NCBI GenBank assembly: GCA_964546955.1 | Contig: CAZJLP010000034.1 | Coordinates: 1-55,922 of the forward strand | Reading direction: 5' to 3' | Source of the DNA: CAZJLP01 sp964546955 | Lineage (GTDB): Bacteria > Verrucomicrobiota > Verrucomicrobiia > Opitutales > Opitutaceae | Length of the DNA: 55,922 nt | Shown: piece after piece, positions 52,184 to 55,922 of the stretch | Numbering within the stretch: the first letter of the stretch is position 1 | Layout of the letters: every line of letters starts with the position of its first letter | The notes under the pieces: generated by a model | Seen by the model: only the letters and a program-made list of their open reading frames with translations | What the model was told of the DNA's origin: nothing | The model's database searches: none | Translations under genes and position numbers: made by a program

Positions 52184-53209
52184 TTAGCGCCGGTGTCCGG
52201 GCGCGACGAGCGGTCCGTCCGCGATCGCTGCGCGCGCATGGGCGACGATTTCGAAAGACCGCTTCCGCGCGTCGCGGTCGTAGACGGACGCCGTGACCAT
52301 GAGCTCATCCACTTCGGTTCGGTAGAGGAAATTTTCGATCCCTGTTCGCACGGTCTCAGGCCCGCCGACGATGCCTTCGCGGAAGGCGTTCTCGACCAGC
52401 GCTTGTTCGGCTGGAGTCCAAAGCTCGTCCATGCGCTCGACCGGCGGCGGCAGCTTTCCCGGCCGGCCGCGGCGGAGATTGAGGAAGCTTTGCTGCAGGG
52501 AAGTCGCCAGTCGCCGAGCTTCGGCGTCGGAGTTCGCGGCAACAATTCCGACCGCGGCCATGGCATAAGGACGAGGCAGTTTCTCCGACGGGACAAACTC
52601 GCGGCGGTAGATCTCCAAGGCCGTCATCAGCAGGTCGGGAGCAAAGTGGGAAGCGAAGGCGTACGGCAGCCCGAGCGCGGCTGCCAGCTGAGCCCCGTAG
52701 AGGCTCGATCCCAGCAGCCAAAGCGGAACGTCCAGGCCGGCACCCGGCACTGCCTGCACGGGTTTGCCCTCGACCGAGGCCTGAAAATACGCCTGAAGCT
52801 CTTGGACATCCGACGCGAAAGTGTCCGCGGAATTCCGTGTGCCTCGCCGCAGCGCGTGCGCGGTCAGAGGATCGGTGCCCGGGGCGCGGCCAAGCCCCAG
52901 ATCGATGCGGCCCGGAAAGAGACTGGCAAGGGTCCCGAACTGCTCGGCGATCACCAAAGGAGAGTGATTCGGCAGCATGATCCCTCCCGAGCCCACCCGA
53001 ATGGACGCCGTGCCGGCCGCAACGTGGCCGATCACCACGGCCGTGGCGGCGCTCGCGATGCCGGGCATATTGTGGTGCTCCGCCAGCCAGAATCGTTTGT
53101 AGCCGAGACGTTCAGCGTGGCGCGCCAGATCCAGGGAGTTCTGGAGGGCATCAGCGACGGTGCCGCCTTCGACGATCGGCGAAAGGTCCAACACCGAAAA
53201 AGGAATCAT
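52184..53209 (-). CDS. LLM-class (luciferase-like) flavin oxidoreductase
   Basis: 341 aa. The pattern of the bacterial luciferase-like family is complete: SLDLARHAERLGYKRFWLAE then HHNMPGIASAATAVVIG, RVGSGGIMLPNHSPLVIAEQ, FGTLASLFPGRIDLGLGRAPG. A TIM-barrel enzyme using FMNH2 or F420. The group is the YhbW/MsnO8-type subset. Substrate unknown. It stands alone. Confidence 0.9.
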   Translation of the reverse strand: MIPFSVLDLSPIVEGGTVADALQNSLDLARHAERLGYKRFWLAEHHNMPGIASAATAVVIGHVAAGTASIRVGSGGIMLPNHSPLVIAEQFGTLASLFPGRIDLGLGRAPGTDPLTAHALRRGTRNSADTFASDVQELQAYFQASVEGKPVQAVPGAGLDVPLWLLGSSLYGAQLAAALGLPYAFASHFAPDLLMTALEIYRREFVPSEKLPRPYAMAAVGIVAANSDAEARRLATSLQQSFLNLRRGRPGKLPPPVERMDELWTPAEQALVENAFREGIVGGPETVRTGIENFLYRTEVDELMVTASVYDRDARKRSFEIVAHARAAIADGPLVAPGHRR

Positions 53210-53316
53210 ACGCTAAGCTGCATCAATCCGTCCTCTTTGCCAGCGGATGTGCGCGTTCGTTTACGCCCGTGGGCATAGGCTCACCGCCCTCGACTCGTTT
53301 CAGATTCACCGATTTG

Positions 53317-53660
53317 CTACCGATTCACCTGCTCTGGCCTCATGACGGAAATCCGAGCGTCCTTGGTGAGGACGAAATGAAAGAGCATGGTGGTGCGAGC
53401 GAAGCGAGCCTGGTAGCGATAGCTGCGTTCGCCGTCTTTTTCTGTTCGTTCGACCAGCGTCAGCTTTTGAATGACGCCCAGCACATCCGCCAGGCCATAA
53501 GCCCCCGCCTGGAGATCTCACCCGCTCGCAAGACAACGACAGCCGCCCCCAGGATTTGCTGCCGAGCTATCTCGGCCTTCATGACATCGTCGATAGATTG
53601 CGCGCGTCCCAACGAGGCCAATGAAATCGCTGGCACGAGCACTCCCATAAGCCACAACAA
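53317..53660 (-). pseudogene. Internally deleted serine hydrolase (beta-lactamase family)
   Basis: The N-terminal part from 53660 has a signal-like start (MLWLMGVLVPAISLASLGRA) and SIDDVMKAEIARQQILGAAV then VVLRAGEI, typical of class C beta-lactamase-like hydrolases. The text then jumps frame to GLADVLGVIQKLTLVERTEK, GERSYRYQARFARTTMLFHF and VLTKDARISVMRPE before a TAG (53317-53319), the usual C-terminus of the same family. The catalytic centre (SxxK, YxN) is absent, so about 300-400 codons were lost. Confidence 0.75.
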
Positions 53661-53805
53661 CCGAAGCGCGTATCCTGCTCGCCAAGTTGACAGTCCGATC
53701 CAGCATAATCTGCAATCGTAATTAAGCGGTCGAGTCCTTCTAAATGTGAAACGCCACGGAACAGATCACATGGATCTCGAAACCGATTTTGCGTGCGGGC
53801 TGCGT

Positions 53806-55753
53806 TTACCGCACTCGTGTTTCTTCGACCGCCGGTGCGGCTGTCTTGTCCCTGACAAACAGGGCGTAGCGGCCAATCCTGATCTGCTGGCGATACCACG
53901 TGCCCGTGGATTGGTGCTGGACGCGCTGCTGGCTATAACGCGCGACGAGGAGGACGTCTGGATCCGGTTCCGCGCGGCCGGGAACGGCGAACCGGCTGTT
54001 GAAGGCCATGAGGCGCGGTGCAGGCTTTATTTGGTCGAGCAAAAGGCGCTGTACCGGATAGTCAGGCGACGCGGGGCCCGTCATAAAACCGATCGTGGCC
54101 GGTCTTTCCGCCGCGACCACCTCGACCAGAGCTTTGTATTCGGGCACTCGATTTGGGAAAAGGTAAGAGCGCAGCACGAGAGGGTCGGCCGAAAAGATCG
54201 ATTTCGGGCCCCACAGCGGGCGTTGGAGGCTGTTGACGGATGCGGCGACGGTGACAACAAGGAACGCCGCCGCAACGTAGCGGCCAATGCGCAGGCGCGG
54301 TACGCCGAAAGCCCAGCCGAAGACCGGCGCGAGCAAGGCGGGAAGCGGGATCACCAAGCGCACATGCCAATACTGCCACTTGAGCAGCCACGAGAATAAG
54401 ACGAAGCCGCCCACACTCACGAGAATCAATGCGAGCACCGTCGAGCGCGGCACCGCCGGCCGGCCCCACCACCAAACCAACGGCATAAGCAAGAGCAGAC
54501 ACAAATGGGCCGGCGCAGCCGCGCGGTCCTCATCGGCTTGCTGAAATTTGTAGGGGCGAAATCGTCCACCCGGCATCCACGTCGTTTTCGGATCGTCGAT
54601 CNNNNNNNNNNAGACGATGCATGCCCGCTTCGAGCTGGGCATTGGGCCCTGGCCACGGCGTGACGAAGTGCGGGCCGAGATTGCGCGCCGCATTGGAAAG
54701 GAAGGCCCGCGGCGAAAGATCCTCGTTTCGGAGGGTAGGCCCGTCATGCACTCCGGGTTGATCCGGTGAAACCGTGCCGAAGGCTCGAACGTTGCGAATA
54801 AAAGCCCCTGCGTTGATCGCGAGGGCCACCGCCCCCACGCACGCGGCGGCAGACAAAATATGCCGCCGGTGGCGGCGCAGCAGGAGCACGGCGGCCCAGA
54901 CCGCGAGCGGCGCGGCAAAAAGAAGCCCCGTCCCTTTGGTCAACAACAACGCTCCGGCGGCAACCCCCAGCAGCAGGAGCTTCGACCAACGGGGGCGTTC
55001 AACCGCATCCAGCTGCAGAATCCAGTGAGCGAGGAGGCAGGTCCAGAAAAGCGCCACCACGTCGTTCTTGGTGGTCGATGCTTGCAGAAACGTGAGTGGC
55101 AGGGTGACGACCCAAAGCGCGGCGAGCAATTGCGGGGTCGCTTCTTTCGCATGTCGACGCACAATCAGGGAGACGGCAAACAGGCTCAGTATGAGCGCGC
55201 CCGCCTGAACCAGATTATGCCAGCGATCGCCGCCACTCAGCACCATCAGGGTGAGCCCGGCGAACTCTGTCAGGGGCGGCATCGCCACTTGGCGCAGGTT
55301 GCTCGTAGGAAAGTGCTCGACGGATTCCTGCTGCATCCAAAAGACCTGCCGCTGGAGATGATACTCCTGCGAATCGATGTTGTTGGGCGGAGCCACGATC
55401 GCCTGGCATAGGCAACAGGCCAGAAGGCCCACGATTGCAACAGCCACAATCCACTCGAACACGCCCAGCGCGGGCCAGTGCAGCAAACCGCCCAGGCCGC
55501 CTCGGGATCGCACGGCGCGAATGAGAAAGACGGCGGTCAAGCAGAGCGGACACAACCACCAGAGCAGGAGCGGCCAGAAACGAATAGCTTCCAGTAGGCC
55601 GAGCAGCTCGATGCCGACAACGAGCCAGGCCGTGGCCACTGCAGTAGAGATCAACAGCGCGTCCCGGAGAGTAGTGCCAGGCCCGCCTTTCAAATAGATA
55701 AACACGGCAGCAACTAGCCAGAATGCCAACGGCACGAGCGGCGCGACCATCAC
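53806..55753 (-). CDS. Polytopic glycosyltransferase-like membrane protein, interrupted by assembly gap
   Basis: The part upstream of the gap (54612-55753) has about eight membrane helices and an early acidic site in APPNNIDSQEYHLQRQVFWM, followed by WHNLVQAGALILSLFAVSLI and TLPLTFLQASTTKNDVVALF, the layout of GT39/dolichyl-phosphate-mannose-like transferases. After ten Ns (54602-54611) a different frame continues IDDPKTTWMPGGRFRPYKFQ with further helices and a periplasmic tail (FMTGPASPDYPVQRLLLDQI). I join both as one gene of ~645 aa. Confidence 0.75.
54602..54611. other. Assembly gap inside the membrane glycosyltransferase-like gene
   Basis: Run of 10 Ns with a frame change across it. Confidence 0.95.
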
Positions 55754-55922
55754 GGGATTGGGGACTAACGGCCAGAATGGCCGTACGTTCGCGACCGGCT
55801 AAAGTTCATGCCGCGTTGGTAGCAGACACCGGGAGGATGGCGACGGAATAGTGGACGCGCTAATGCTTCACGCGATGCGTGGGCCGAAAGCGGTGCTTCG
55901 TAAGCCGCGCAAAGTGGCGAGG

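Noticed and set aside
51979..52596. 205-aa minus-strand frame overlapping the LLM oxidoreductase
   Set aside because: Frame-shifted shadow of the oxidoreductase gene with Ser/Arg-rich content.
1..55922. CRISPR array
   Set aside because: No series of short direct repeats with regular unique spacers was found; the only tandem repeats are the 12-bp pair near int and the 172-bp pair after the att site.
1..55922. Insertion sequences or transposase genes
   Set aside because: No transposase motif was recognised; the MITE-like repeat at 51982 has no enzyme nearby.

Overview
The window reads as a scaffold from a high-GC Gram-negative bacterium. It is probably a Verrucomicrobiota (Opitutales-like) genome; this is an inference from the gene mix (ADOP-type permease with PadR regulator, SUMF1-domain secreted protein, poorly conserved Shine-Dalgarno sites), not a phylogenetic result. 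Four 10-N assembly gaps (20008-20017, 23532-23541, 48629-48638, 54602-54611) each interrupt a gene, so those four genes should be read as single genes with a gap.

Positions 1-40581 look like the right-hand part of a large integrative and conjugative element (ICE). The right boundary is visible: a minus-strand tyrosine recombinase gene (39278-40435) is followed by a 3' tRNA fragment resembling tRNA-Glu (40544-40581) with a terminator behind it. The left end lies outside the window. Region by region: (a) 1-8592 holds a DNA phosphorothioation (PT) locus: a PT-associated methyltransferase-like gene cut by the window edge, an unrecognised gene, dndA, and, divergent from dndA, dndBCDE. (b) 8594-16409 is a seven-gene minus-strand operon that meets dndE tail to tail. 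It contains two Rad50/DndD-like ATPases, each preceded by a 60-72 aa helical protein and followed by a small protein of apparently one family, arranged on either side of a PLD-nuclease/SF2-helicase fusion. No DndFGH genes are present. I infer that this operon is the effector arm of a PT-based defence system, comparable in concept to the archaeal Dnd-Pbe systems, with an internally duplicated architecture. (c) 16564-34446 is the conjugation module: coupling protein, candidate oriT, MobF relaxase, VirB2/3/4/5/6/8/9/10-like genes, three lipoproteins, a ClpB-D2-like AAA+ ATPase and a LuxR-type regulator with a pseudo-receiver. No VirB11 is seen. (d) 34540-39196 holds accessory ICE genes: hypotheticals, an AlpA/excisionase-like protein, an AbiEi/AbiEii toxin-antitoxin pair with a palindromic operator, and an HNH endonuclease.

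From 40582 to the right end the content is chromosomal: a 172-bp tandem repeat carrying two tRNA terminators, a GAF protein, a divergent NmrA-type oxidoreductase/AraC regulator pair, a decayed M1-peptidase C-terminus, a SUMF1 protein, a rifampin ADP-ribosyltransferase (arr), a large membrane-anchored unknown, an ADOP permease with PadR repressor, a MITE-like inverted repeat, a luciferase-like oxidoreductase, an internally deleted serine hydrolase and a glycosyltransferase-like membrane protein.

In the working model, DndA supplies sulfur to DndC, DndCDE installs PT marks on host and ICE DNA, DndB tunes expression, and the antisense operon acts on unmarked invaders. AbiE adds a second defence and maintenance layer, and the conjugation module spreads the whole set.
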